A DNA stretch of 64,000 nucleotides from Cinnamomum chago (lineage: Eukaryota > Streptophyta > Magnoliopsida > Laurales > Lauraceae), in NCBI GenBank assembly GCA_038049695.1, contig CP142457.1:29911501-29975500 (forward strand). Reading direction: 5' to 3'. The notes under the pieces are model-generated. The model was not told the DNA's origin, ran no database searches, and saw only the letters and a list, made by a program, of their open reading frames with translations. The position numbers and the translations under genes were made by a program. The stretch's first letter is position 1. The number at the start of each line of letters is the position of its first letter. Shown in pieces: positions 11,561 through 20,900 of this stretch.

Positions 11561-12298
11561 TCACTTGTCAGTTGACATCCAGTTCTAGGGTATGAGTACT
11601 TTTTTTTAGGTTGTATTTCTGTATTTCACTTATCAGTATGTAAATAATTTCGTATTATTTCTAAATATAAATATTTCGTTATGGTTGAGGTGACTCCTTG
11701 TCGAGTGTCATCCTGTACTTGTGTATATTTCAAGCCGTTTGAAGCAGCTGGATGCATATAGAACACACACATAGTATGGTGCTCACTCTTTTTACTTGGT
11801 TTAGTTTTGTGACCGGTTATAATCTCATCTTTAGCATATCTTATTCATTATTGTTTTAGATATCTTCATTGTTTGTTGACAGAGAATGAAAACATACTGA
11901 TACACTTTTGTGATGACACAAGGCTTCGACGATGATAGCAACAGCCTTTCTGCTAACTCATAAAATGTTACTTTTATTGAAAATCAAACATTATAAAGGA
12001 GTTTGAACCTTTGTATGGAATTAGGAGTTAGGACATTTGAAAAATGTATATTTGAGGCTAAATGAGATAAGATCATTGAGCAATCATTAAATAGGCTAAA
12101 TGAAATGAGACTGTTGAGCAATCATTAACTACTTCTTATATATCTAGTAGCTTGGGTGGCACAAGTGAGGCGGAACTAATCTTCATTTTCTGTGCTTTTG
12201 TACTTTTTTGTACATGCTTTTGGAAATATATACACTTTAGCTTTTAAAAAAATAAAATAAATTGCTGGCATGTTGCTTACTACCATTATTATTTTTAG
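11561..12298. other. ABA3 intron sequence before exon 2
   Basis: Ordinary T-rich intron sequence. Around 12057 and 12105 two copies of GCTAAATGA...GAGCAATCATTAA form a short direct repeat. Nothing else was seen. Confidence 0.4.
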
Positions 12299-12376
12299 AC
12301 AGGGTGCTTTTGCAATCCAGGGGCATGCGCAAAATATATGGGTCTATCTCACTCTGATCTTCTTTCAAACATTGAG
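12299..12376 (+). CDS. ABA3: ABA3 exon 2 of window (cysteine loop [10 protein letters not shown])
   Basis: Exon of 78 nt (26 codons), phase 0: [20 protein letters not shown] then LLSNIE. The acceptor is atttttag ending at 12298 and the donor is GTATAT at 12377. The loop contains three conserved cysteines. From family knowledge, a cysteine of this loop (Cys430 of Arabidopsis ABA3, from memory) is needed to carry the persulfide. It follows an 8.1-kb transposon-filled intron and is separated from the next exon by only 158 bp. Confidence 0.94.
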
Positions 12377-12534
12377 GTATATACTGGTTCCTTGTTTGCT
12401 CTGATATGAGTTTCAATGCATTTCCTTTATGTTGTATATACTTAATGGGACAATGGTTGACTGTTTTCTATTCAGAAGCATCTTACAGAAACTATATGCT
12501 TATAGTTGTACAACTTTACTCCTTTATCATTCAG

Positions 12535-12636
12535 GCTGGGCATGTTTGCTGGGATGATCGAGACATTTTAAATGGAAAACCAACTGGAGCTATTAGAATA
12601 TCATTTGGTTATATGTCAACATTTGAAGATGTGAAG
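12535..12636 (+). CDS. ABA3: ABA3 exon 3 of window ([10 protein letters not shown])
   Basis: Exon of 102 nt (34 codons), phase 0, starting [20 protein letters not shown] and ending [14 protein letters not shown]. The acceptor is ttcag ending at 12534 and the donor GTAGAC starts at 12637. This is the last segment of the NifS-like domain. A longer open frame continues on both sides of it, but the flanks have no family similarity and the splice sites fit the exon ends, so the extra length is intronic. Confidence 0.94.
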
Positions 12637-12877
12637 GTAGACCATCTGTGTTCCCTTTTGGATGCTGAGAGCCTTTTGGCCAATGCATTTAAGTATAACT
12701 TTTTATGTATTAAGCTAGCAGGAGCATATTTATTGATAAAAAATGAGACAACAGATGTAGTGCCCAATTTGCTGGAGACCCAAAACCCAACCCTAAACCC
12801 AACAAAGCAGATCAACTGGAACCATTTTTTGACAATTGGTGCCTTATGATTAACCTCATAATGTACAACGTCCTTAA

Positions 12878-13178
12878 GGGCCGGTTTGGCACTTTACTAG
12901 TTTAGTGAAAGTCAAGTAAAGCCTCCCTTTTCAGACAAGGTTCACATCAAAAGTACACTTTTTCTAAATTCCCTCCTTTTTTTAAAAAAAAAAAGTAAAA
13001 AAAAACCTCTTTTTTCCACTAAAAGACAAAAAATCTCCACTTTTAAATACAAAAAGTAAAAAAGATTCCATACCAAACAACTAAGAACAAAATACCATCA
13101 TAACCCACTTCTATTTTATTTTCTCTTGATTTGATACTTTACTTTCTTTATTTTATGGTAAGATTACCAAACGGGCCC
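12878..13178. mobile_element. PIF/Harbinger-type MITE, 301 bp, TSD TAA
   Basis: The ends are GGGCCGGTTTGG and, inverted, GGGCCCGTTTGG, flanked on both sides by TAA (12875-12877, 13179-13181). A 3-bp TAA duplication and a GGGCCCGTTTGG terminus fit Tourist-like PIF/Harbinger MITEs. The interior is AT-rich and non-coding. It lies 240 bp downstream of exon 3, inside the intron. Confidence 0.8.
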
Positions 13179-14134
13179 TAAGTTTAAACAGTTGGATACC
13201 AGCAAATGATTTCCATACGAAAGCCGAGGGGGTGACTTTCCTTCTGGGTGGTGGTGGACCCAGGATTTTTGTTCAGGCAGGGCATATAAGAAGAAAAAAA
13301 AATCAACAAAAAATTGAAAAAAAATAATGAAAAATCACTAACATCAACTACTCAACTGGATACAGGAATAAACCAAACCAAACAAAACCAAGCCTTTTCC
13401 CACTAGGTGGGGTCGGCAATATGGATTTGACGACGCTAATAAAATCTGTTTAGGGCCATGTCCTCCGTTAGATCCATGTAGGCAAGGTCATGTTTAATAG
13501 TTTCTTTCCAACTTCTCTTGGGTCTCCCTCTCTCTCTCCTACTTCGGGCAATCTTTATGCTTTCACACCTTTTAACAGGTGCCTCCGTTGGGCGCCTTCT
13601 AACATGGCCGAACCATCTCAGTCAATTTTCTCTCATTTTATCTTTAAAAGGTGCTATTTCTACTTTGCCCCTAATCTCCTCATTCCTAATACTATCTCTC
13701 CTTATGATCCCGCACATCCATCTTAGCATTCTCATCTCCGCAACTTCCATCTTCTTAACATGATTATGCTTTACTGCCCAACACTCTGATCCATATAACA
13801 ATACTGGACGTACCGCCACCTTATAATACTTTCCTTTAACCTTGAGGGGGACTTTCCGATCATACAAGACCCCTGAAACACTCCTCCATTTGGTCCACCC
13901 GGCCTGAATCCTGTGACTTACATCAGTATCAATCTCTCCATCCTGTTGCACTATAGATCCAAGGTACCTAAAGTTTTCTTTCTCTACAATCTTTTGTGTG
14001 CCCAAACTTACTTCTAATTTACCAGGTGTCCTACTTTGACTAAACTTGCATCCCATATATTCCGTCTTGCATCGACTTGGCCTAAACCCTTTTGTCTCTA
14101 ACATTTTCCTCCACAATTCTAGCTTAACATTCAC

Positions 14135-14707
14135 TCATTCTCTCGTCTCATCCACTAAAACAATGTCATATGCAAATAGCATACACCATGGCACCTCATC
14201 CTGAATATGTCTTGTAATCTCATCCATAACTAGGGCAAAAAAGTACAGGCTTAACGCCGAGCCTTGGTGTAGACCAATCGTGATAGGAAACTCTTTAGTC
14301 TCTCCGCCAGTTGTTCTTATAGTTGTTACGACTCTATTATACATATCCTTTATCGCCTCAATATATGCGGCACAAACTCTTTTATTTTCCAGTACTCTCC
14401 ATTGAATCTTCCTAGGAACTCGGTCATAGGCCTTCTCTAAGTGAATGAACACCATATGTAAATCTCTTTGACCTTCTCTATACTGTTCCATTAACCTTCG
14501 CAGGAGAAAGATAGCCTCCATGGTTGATCTCCCAGGCATGAAACCAAATTGATTCTCTGAAATGTTTGTTGTTCTTCTTAGTCTTCTCTCAATAACTCTC
14601 TCCCATAATTTCATTGTATGGCTCATCAATTTAATCGCGATGTAGTTCGCACAGTTCTGAATATCTCCTTTGTTCTTGTATATGGGTATAAGAATACTTT
14701 TCCTCAT
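14135..14707 (-). pseudogene. RTE LINE reverse transcriptase core, catalytic Asp lost
   Basis: This 190-codon open stretch carries the fingers and palm of a LINE RT. At about residue 180 the conserved FADD box reads FAYD (minus codon GAT changed to TAT, about 14165-14173), replacing one of the metal-binding aspartates. The HQGSALSLY motif is preserved just upstream. The upstream domain is in another frame (14704-15222) and the C-terminal part starts after a stop at 14135. Confidence 0.85.
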
Positions 14708-15163
14708 GCATCAGGCTTCTTCTTGCTCTTTAGCACTACATTAAAAAGCTTTGTCAACCAACTTATTCCATCCTCTCCCAAGCACCTCCAAACCTCAATA
14801 GGGATACCATCTGACCCAACCGCTTTCCCATTCTTCATCCTTTTCAATACTTCTTTAACTTCTTCCCTACTGATTCTCCTATAGAACATATGATTCGATT
14901 CTTCCCTAGAAATGGTAAGTTGCCCCAATTGTATGTCACTACTACTGCTGTCGTTAAATAACTTGTAGAAGTAGCTCTTCCAACGCTCCTTTATCTCCTC
15001 ATCCTTTACTAGTACCTTTTCATCCTCATCCTTAATGCATTTAACTTGGTTTAAGTCCTTGGTTCGCCTATTTCTGGCTTTGGCAAGCTTGAATATCTCT
15101 CTTTCGCCTTCCTTAGTGTCGAGTCGCCTATATAGCGTCTCAAAAACCTTTGCCTTTGCTTCA

Positions 15164-15931
15164 CTAACTGCCTTTTTGGTTTCTTTTTTTTTTTTCTTTA
15201 TACCTCTCCAAGTTCGCTTCATTTCGATCCTTTTGCCAAGTTTTAAAGCACTCTCTTTTAACTCTTATCTTGTCTTGGACGGTCTTGCTCCACCACCATG
15301 CCTCTTTTTGTGCCGAAGCACCCCTTTTGGATTCTCCTAAGTCTTTTTTCCCTACCCTCCTAATACACTCTGCTACCTTATCCCACATATTATTTGCACT
15401 CTCATTTACCGCCCAAACGTCTTCCTCTAGTACTTTTTCCCTTAATGCTAGTTGCTTATCACCTCTCAAGTTCCACCATTTAGTCCTTGAGCATCTATAC
15501 AACTTTTTTCTAGTCCACCTTTGTAGCTGCATATCTATGATCAACAACTTATGTTGGGAAATCAAGCTCTCCTCCGGTATAACCTTGCAATCTTTATAAG
15601 CTAAGCGGTCTCTTTTCCTAGTTAAGAACAAGTCAATCTGTGTCCTTGAGGAGCCACTCTTATAAGTCACCAAATGTTCCTCTCTCTTCCTAAAAAAGGT
15701 GTTAGTTACCATGAGATCATAAGCTACTGAAAACTCCAAAATATCCTTCCCTTCTTCATTTCTATTACCGTAGCCATGTCCCCCGTGTACTCCTATATAT
15801 CCATCTACGTCGCGTCCTACATGACCGTTCAAATCTCCTCCTATGAAGACCATCTCGCCTTGGGGTATTTCTAGTAGCACTCCATCCAAGTCTTCCCAAT
15901 ACTTCTCCTTATGTCCATCTCCTAAGCCCAC
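15164..15931 (-). pseudogene. RTE LINE endonuclease domain (APE-like), partial
   Basis: This is the second half of an apurinic-type endonuclease: GGDLNGHVGRD (metal/DNA-binding GDxN), then TYKSGSSRTQIDLFLTRK (catalytic SxxxQID-type motif) and a basic tail. The first half continues upstream to about 16160 in another frame, with two stops and a frameshift near 15930. Plant RTE elements of this kind are often annotated as craniofacial-development-like proteins. Confidence 0.82.
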
Positions 15932-16170
15932 CGGGGGCCATAAGCACTAATTACGTTCACTATCTCTTCTCCTAACACTAACTTAATTGCAATAATCCTA
16001 TCTCCACATCGCTTTACACTAACTATATCTTCCTTTAAGTCCTTGCTTACCACTATGCCGACCCCATTCCTCTATCTATTAAGTCTCGTATACCATAACT
16101 TATACCTAGTCCTCTCAATCTCTTTAGCTTTCTGTCCCACTCACCTTGTCTCTTGCAAGCAAGCAATAAA

Positions 16171-17160
16171 AAGAAAAAAAAAAGATAGAGGTAAAAGTAG
16201 TCGACACCTATGAGCCCTAAAACATAAGTACCCATCAAATGCCACTATATAAGTTCATTCTTTTAAATTTAAGAATTTTATAAAGATACAAATAAGGGAA
16301 TGAAAAAAAGGCCTTGACAACTTATTACACTGCAAAAGCAGAACAATAGAACAAAGATCCCGCCTTCACACAAGTCCCATTGGATATGTACAACCGCTAT
16401 TGGTGGATTTGATGTCTCTAGATCTATCACCTTGCTGTCATCGCAAGATCGGTGATCCTATGCAGTCTTCAAGGTGGGGCACTATCAACTTTGAATGGAT
16501 GCATGGTCCATAGGGCTGATACCCTTTAATATACTTTTTTCAAATTCACCTGGGGCTGCACCCACATGGCACTACATGGGTCCGGCCCCTGCTTCTGGGC
16601 TTATACCCAACACCCTTGGTAGAATCATCCTTTTCATGGTTCAAAATAGCTACGTAACAGCCGCACTCAGCCACTATGCTATTTTAAAAATAGTGGCGCT
16701 ACAATCTAAAACCTAATGGAGCCAAGAAATTTTAATTTTTAACAATATTTTTCCCATTTCTTCTCCTCAATAGCCCCTTAAATGGTTCGAAATCACTAAA
16801 AAAATACAAGATTGGTTGCTACACAAGATTCAAACTTTTTTTACCACTAAAAAAATTCACACCGCTATGTTGCTACGTATTGCTACAACCACTACATATC
16901 ACCCACTACGTAGCATTTTGCCCACTGCCGGCTACACCTGCCGCAACCACTGTTTTTATCCTTGATCCTTGTTCTTAGGAACCCGATGATTTCTTTCAAT
17001 CAATAAAGACCATGGCAGTGCCACCAAGAGACAGCCTCTGAAGAATACTACCTCATTGAGATCAGATCTAATAGAAAAACCAAAACTTCACTAACATTAT
17101 GTTTCGTGAAATCTCTTTTCATGTCCTAAAATGTTGAAAAAGAAAACCAAACCTCATTGA
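16171..17160. other. Intron sequence with a possible degraded TIR element
   Basis: No coding feature. Between 16650 and 16960 the words GCTACGTA and CCACTA recur in both directions (AGCTACGTAACAGCCGC at 16650; CACTACGTAGCATTTTGCCC at 16907), which may be ends of a decayed DNA element. No matched flanks were found. Confidence 0.3.
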
Positions 17161-17167
17161 TCATGCT

Positions 17168-17206
17168 GATCCTTTTTTTTTTTTTTTTTTTTTGCGTGTT
17201 TTTGTT

Positions 17207-17242
<36 letters not shown>
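17168..17242. repeat. Compound microsatellite T(n)-GT(n)-GA(n)
   Basis: A run of about 21 T, then TTTG/GT units, seven to eight GT and nine GA dinucleotides in succession. Confidence 0.9.
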
Positions 17243-17342
17243 TATTTCAATTTCTCTTGCATCCTGTGGAACTGCATGTCGACTTAGTACTTCTTTGCAA
17301 CAGTTTGCAACTCAGGTATATCTTCTACGTAATTCGTCCACC

Positions 17343-18100
17343 ATCGTCATCATCATTGATACAACCTTGATATTGTAGATATCCCCAAGTGCAGGGTTGT
17401 CGCGAAGCAATAATTTCTCAGAAGTCCGAGGTCGATTCATAGGGATGGAAAGTAGATCTGCGCTTGTCCTATCCTAATTAGAATCTAAAACTGACCTAGG
17501 AAAAATCCATAGTATTGAATGTCTCTCTGAATGAAACTTAATACATTCATTGCACCCCATAAAAGTTTCCAAAATCTAAAAAGATCCTAAATCAAACTAT
17601 ATTGCTACAACCACATGAAAAGAATCAAACAACCAATTGCAAGCAATAAAATTTGCAGAAACTTGAATAACAATAATTAGAATAATTCTGAGGATTCTGG
17701 ACCCACTTCTTCCTTAGGAGTTTAAGTACGAATAGGTCCGTATCTCCCCTCTAAAATAAGTTGCCAGTATATTCCAGTTTAGGGAATGAGAACCATTTAT
17801 TTTAAACAACCATCTTCAGAAATAATTTTTTATTACGTTAGGCGCACACATATTCTTTTGTACATTCATTCTCATGGACTTCAAGAATTTCATATATCTT
17901 AAGCGAATATAAAAAATCAAAGAGTTTATAGAAAGAAGCAATTAACATACAAATTATTTCTCCTCGGATGAAATTGCTAAATACACAGATCCCTAATCTT
18001 GTCTATGCGCAAAACAATTAAAGGACAGAAATTTCCCCTAAGAAAAAGAAAACTAGCCTTCCATGGTTTGCAACTTCAACATCTTCATGATGTCTGCATT
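17343..18100. repeat. Probable dispersed repeat (CCCCAAGTGCAGGGTTGTCG type)
   Basis: The word CCCCAAGTGCAGGGTTGTCG followed by CCGAGGTCGATTCATAGGGA is, from general experience, a recurring piece of dispersed plant repeats. No domain, TIR or LTR partner was found in the window, so the limits are approximate. Confidence 0.35.
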
Positions 18101-18724
18101 ACTGAGCTAGAATACACTTAATATAAACAAAAATCATCATATGAAATGGTGAATCGAGATCAAGTGTCAAATCTATAAATTCAATAGGTTTCTGTGATTT
18201 TTATAAAAAAAAGTTTACATAACTAAAAAATGTATAAAAATATTTTTCAAGAAGCTAAGACATTAAATTTAAAGAAAACCATGGTATGAAACCATGGAAA
18301 ACCACAAATTGATGCCTTTGAAACTACTAAGCTTTGAGGGCCAAAGATTGAGGGGTTGCTGTTGTGATTGTGATGAGGCTGATTTTTCGAATAACTTTAG
18401 GCATCAATGAGATAATTATACGACCTCTTTGTACATCATAAGATCATATATTGTCCTTTGGTCTACCTCTGATCCTACTCGCATCCCTCACTCAGTAATT
18501 GTTATGCATTCATGTGGATCCTACTGGACAAGTTGCTAATTTCATAATAGCACCCTGAGTGCCATGGAAACTTCTCTTAATTGGGACTAGTGTTAGTTAT
18601 GGAGAGTGAGGAGAAAAAGGCTGCGTAGAAAAGAAAGAAGGTTTTTCGAGGCATGAAGATGGTTACGCCTTTTGAGCTCTGTCATATGTAGTTACTGACC
18701 ACTCTTGTTGTTTATCATCTGCAG

Positions 18725-18824
18725 GCATTCTTAAACTTTGTTGTTAGATCTTTTGTGTCAATCGAAAATGCTTCTGGAAATGGATATCCATGGAGAACAA
18801 AGTTAATCCCCTCAACAGGAAAAG
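18725..18824 (+). CDS. ABA3: ABA3 exon 4 of window (inter-domain linker)
   Basis: Exon of 100 nt, entering in phase 0 and leaving with one extra base: AFLNFVVRSFVSIENASGNG then YPWRTKLIPSTGK. The acceptor is tgcag ending at 18724 and the donor GTTATT starts at 18825. It joins the desulfurase domain to MOSC_N; this linker is poorly conserved in the family. Identification rests on the start (F-x-x-F-V, equivalent to KFVDFI in Arabidopsis), the order, and a phase that matches exon 5. Confidence 0.85.
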
Positions 18825-19286
18825 GTTATTTATATACTTTTCCTCCTTTATATTCTTGAAGTGCATTTGTTATTTGTTTCATAAATAGATAATTTTCTTT
18901 TGACTTTCATTTAGCGTTAAAACAAGAACCCCTCCCCCCCCCCCCCACGTGCACACGCATAAGGTTAGGCTCACCTAAGGACGTCTCTCATGGGAGACAT
19001 GGTGCGGACCTCTTTTTTTGAGCTTGTGGGATCCTTATAATCAATCCAATCCTCTTGTACTTACTACCCACCCATGAATTGGGATGAGCCGAAATTTGAT
19101 ACTCATCCAACTTTTAGCAACCATTGGATTGAAATCCTAAAAAGTGATGTCTTCTAAAACCCTTAAGTTGAGGGCCATGGATCAAGGGTTTAGAATGATC
19201 TAACTAATGGAGTCGAAAGTTTGCACACATAAAGGTCCCATCCATCTCCTTCGATGCCCCCTCCCCAGTGATTAATGTAGGTGGGT
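18825..19286. other. ABA3 intron sequence between exon 4 and the young Copia
   Basis: Intronic sequence with a C-rich tract (18930-18946) and no element recognised. The Copia target site CCCAC lies at 19287-19291. Confidence 0.4.
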
Positions 19287-19291
19287 CCCAC

Positions 19292-19584
19292 TGTTATAAT
19301 GTGTAATGAGAGAAGGAAGAAGGAGACGAAAGTTGGAGAGAAACTGATACCTCAATGGGAGGATCATCTGTCTATTTATAATCTCATTATACCCTAATCA
19401 AGGGCTCTAAACATGCTAATAATACAAATCAGAATAGTAAACAATATCTCCTAGTCTATACAAGGAAGTAATATGAGACAAATTAGCATAAACTTGATCC
19501 CACGTGTGGGACTATATACAGGCTGTATATGGCCTTGATGGGCTGGGCCTAAACCTTGTTTCTCAGGGCCCATTATCTTCTACA
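19292..19584 (-). repeat. 3' LTR of young Copia
   Basis: 293 bp, TG...CA ends, preceded by CCCAC. It has GTAATATGAG where the other LTR has GTAATGAG, and TTTCTCAGG where the other has TTTTACAGG. Confidence 0.95.
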
Positions 19585-20900
19585 CTCCCCCTCAAATTGA
19601 TGTGGTAAGGCAGAAAACATCAATTTGCTAGTGAGATCATGATGACGCGTTTTGGGAAGAGCTTTTGTGAAGACATCCGCCAACTGGTTAATAGTAGAGA
19701 CATGAGGCAGAGTTATCTTTTCAGTAACAACATGCTGACGGATGAAGTGGCAATCAATCTCAATATGCTTCGTTCTTTTATGAAAGACCGGATTGTTAGC
19801 AATTCGGGTAGCACTGGTGTTGTCCCCATGAAGAGGTGTAGGGCTACCAATAGTGACACCGAATTCACAAAGAAGACGGCGTAGCCAGATGATTTCAGCA
19901 CTCGCGGATGACATGGCCCGATATTCTGCCTCAGCAGAAGATTTCGAAACGGTGGTTTGCTTCTTGCACTTCCATGAGATCAGTGAGTCCCCAAGAAACA
20001 TACACCAGCCAGTGGTAGATCGCCGAGAATCAGGACAACCAGCCCAGTCAGCATCCGCATAAGCGGATAAGTGCAGGGAAGCGCCCGAAGGGTAGAAGAG
20101 ACCATGATTAAGGGTGCCTTTGACATAGCGAAGTATGCGCAAGGCAGCAGCAAGGTGAGGTTTGTGAGGATTGCTCACAAACTGGCTAACCGTATGAACG
20201 GCATGAGAGATATCCGGCCGAGTCATAGTTAAGTAGAGAAAACTACCAACTATCCGCCGAAAAACAGAGGGATCATCTAGGGGAAGGCCATCATCCGCAC
20301 TGATCTTGCTGTTTAACTCCATAGGTGTATCACAAGTGTGAGCATCATCAAGTCTTGCCGAAGTGATCAAATCTGTAGCATATTTCCGCTGATGAACCCG
20401 AATGCCAGATTTGCTACGCAAGAATTCCAGCCCCAGAAAGTAGGTGAGAGGTCCAAGATCCTTCATTCTGAAGTGTCGAGTGAGATGATGTTTGAGATCC
20501 GTAACGCCGGCACTATCATTGCCACTGATAATCATATCATCAACATAGACTAAAAGGAACGTGTAGCCCTTCGTTGTCCATCGAAGAAACAGTGAGCTAT
20601 CCGAATGACTCTGACGAAATCCAGCTTGAAGAATTGCAGTCCGGAATTTTTCAAACCACGCTCTGGGAGCTTGCTTAAGTCCATACAAAGATTTCCGCAA
20701 CTTGCAAACATGCTGAGGAGGACATGCATATCCTGGAGGAGGCTTTAAGTAAACAGTCTCTTGCAACTCGCCATGAAGAAATGCATTTTTGACATCCATT
20801 TGCCACAGAGGCCAGTTACGGGCTGCAGCGACACAGAGGAGAGTACGAACGGTGGTCATTTTAGCCACTGGTGCAAATGTCTCCTCAGTCGATTCCATAC
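19573..20900 (-). pseudogene. Copia RT-RNase H, shifted out of frame from gag-pol
   Basis: The open frame holds EETFAPVAKMTTVRTL (RT start), WQMDVKNAFLHGEL, LYGLKQAPRAWFEKF, the catalytic YVDDMIISGN, KDLGPLTYFLGLE, and RNase H with ADADWAGCPDSRRSTTGW, SSAEAEYRAM and KHIEIDCHFIR. All key acidic residues are present. Its last codons (HQFEGECRR) overlap the polypurine tract and enter the LTR, so the tract is also coding. Only the frameshift at about 20887 separates it from gag-pol; no other break was seen. Confidence 0.93.
19585..19600 (-). promoter_or_regulatory. Polypurine tract of young Copia
   Basis: CTCCCCCTCAAATTGA on +, i.e. purine-rich TTGAGGGGGAG on the minus strand next to the 3' LTR. 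The same block follows or precedes the LTRs at 30292, 52873 and 62753. Confidence 0.9.

Larger units (their letters stand above)
13365..16170 (-). mobile_element. RTE-type LINE, 5'-truncated, fairly complete ORF2
   Basis: From right to left on the minus strand: start of the endonuclease (LQETR near 16155, then NGVGIVV), the endonuclease body in 15164-15931 (GGDLNGHVGRD, THKS-like YKSGSSRTQIDLFL), a linker and RT start (14704-15222: KNGKAVGSDGIPIEVW), RT core (14135-14707: IPIYKNKGDIQNCANY, NQFGFMPGRSTMEAI, EKAYDRVPR) and C-terminal part (13622-14134: RMLRWMCGIIRRD). The 3' end has GCCGACCCCACCTAGTGGG and a TTTGG-type short repeat tail (13365-13390). Stops in the endonuclease and frameshifts near 15930 and 14705-15222 make it inactive. 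The RT site is FAYD instead of FADD. Confidence 0.88.

Noticed and set aside
12406..12849. A 147-codon open frame covering exon 3
   Set aside because: Only 12535-12636 matches the MOCOS family and has splice sites; the flanking residues are intron read-through.
16650..16960. Degraded TIR element with GCTACGTA words
   Set aside because: No matching inverted ends or flanking duplication could be fixed, so it was not called as an element.
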